From Bacillota bacterium (GTDB taxonomy: Bacteria; Bacillota; Clostridia; Oscillospirales; Oscillospiraceae), in contig JAEXWS010000197.1 of assembly GCA_023406225.1 (NCBI GenBank), positions 1 to 5,337 on the forward strand: 5,337 nucleotides of DNA, in the 5' to 3' direction. Positions 5,203 through 5,337 of this stretch are shown here, in pieces; positions within the stretch are counted from its first letter, which is position 1; each line of letters begins with the position of its first letter. The notes beneath the pieces were generated by a model, which saw nothing but the letters and a program-made list of their open reading frames with translations, ran no database searches and was not told the DNA's origin. The position numbers and the translations under genes were made by a program.

Positions 5203-5337
5203 TCACACCTCTCCCGCGCCGTCCTTGCGCAGGGAGAGGATCGTCCCGTTCAGCTCCGCGCCCATGATCAGGACCACGGAGGTCATATAGAGCCAGATCA
5301 AAAGGACCATCACCGTTCCGATGGACCCGTACAGCAG
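5203..5337 (-). CDS. YihY/BrkB family inner-membrane protein, C-terminal end
   Basis: The last 44 codons of a gene enter from the right edge and end at TGA (5205-5203). The fragment begins LLYGSIGTVMVLLIWLYMTS, continues through VVLIMGAELN and finishes with a short charged tail. The YGS-G-hydrophobic-WLY-GAELN pattern is the last transmembrane segment and signature of the YihY/virulence factor BrkB family (formerly mis-annotated as RNase BN). These are polytopic membrane proteins of uncertain function. The short tail after GAELN is within the family's normal range. The remainder, including the start, is outside the window. Confidence 0.85.
   Translation of the reverse strand: MLYGSIGTVMVLLIWLYMTSVVLIMGAELNGTILSLRKDGAGEV

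Overview
The window looks like chromosomal DNA of a GC-rich gut-type Clostridia (Oscillospiraceae-like: Flavonifractor/Oscillibacter/Lawsonibacter and relatives). This is an inference from strong G/C bias at third codon positions, Gram-positive ribosome binding sites (AAAGGA, GAGGAG), short U-tract terminators and the gene families present. No mobile element, CRISPR array, tRNA or rRNA was seen.

Layout. (1) At 1-57 on the minus strand lies the first 19 codons of an unidentified gene that runs off the left edge. (2) 58-475 is a 418-bp non-coding divergent control region. It carries two near-consensus sigma-54 (RpoN, -24/-12) promoters facing away from each other: one at 139-154 firing left and one at 422-437 firing right. 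Between them is a cluster of short dyads that could be the binding sites of a shared enhancer-binding activator. (3) 476-1953 on the plus strand is a two-gene operon: a zinc-dependent medium-chain alcohol/polyol dehydrogenase, then a stand-alone FabZ-type 3-hydroxyacyl-ACP dehydratase. It ends at a hairpin flanked by an A-tract and a T-tract, which can stop transcription from both sides. (4) 2014-5055 on the minus strand holds three co-directional genes: an M29-family aminopeptidase (first transcribed), a gamma-class carbonic anhydrase-like hexapeptide protein and an AI-2E-family membrane protein. A good sigma-A promoter (TTTACA-17-TAAAAT) precedes the aminopeptidase. A perfect 28-bp GC palindrome separates the last two genes. 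(5) 5203-5337 on the minus strand is the C-terminal end of a YihY/BrkB-family membrane protein, closed by its own terminator.

How it fits together. The minus-strand cluster looks like ordinary housekeeping genes. The most interesting part is the left third: a dehydrogenase and a dehydratase under what looks like activator-dependent sigma-54 control, divergent from another sigma-54-driven gene. That arrangement suggests a substrate-induced catabolic or fermentative module, with fabZ used outside the usual fatty-acid synthesis cluster. The substrate and the activator cannot be read from this window.
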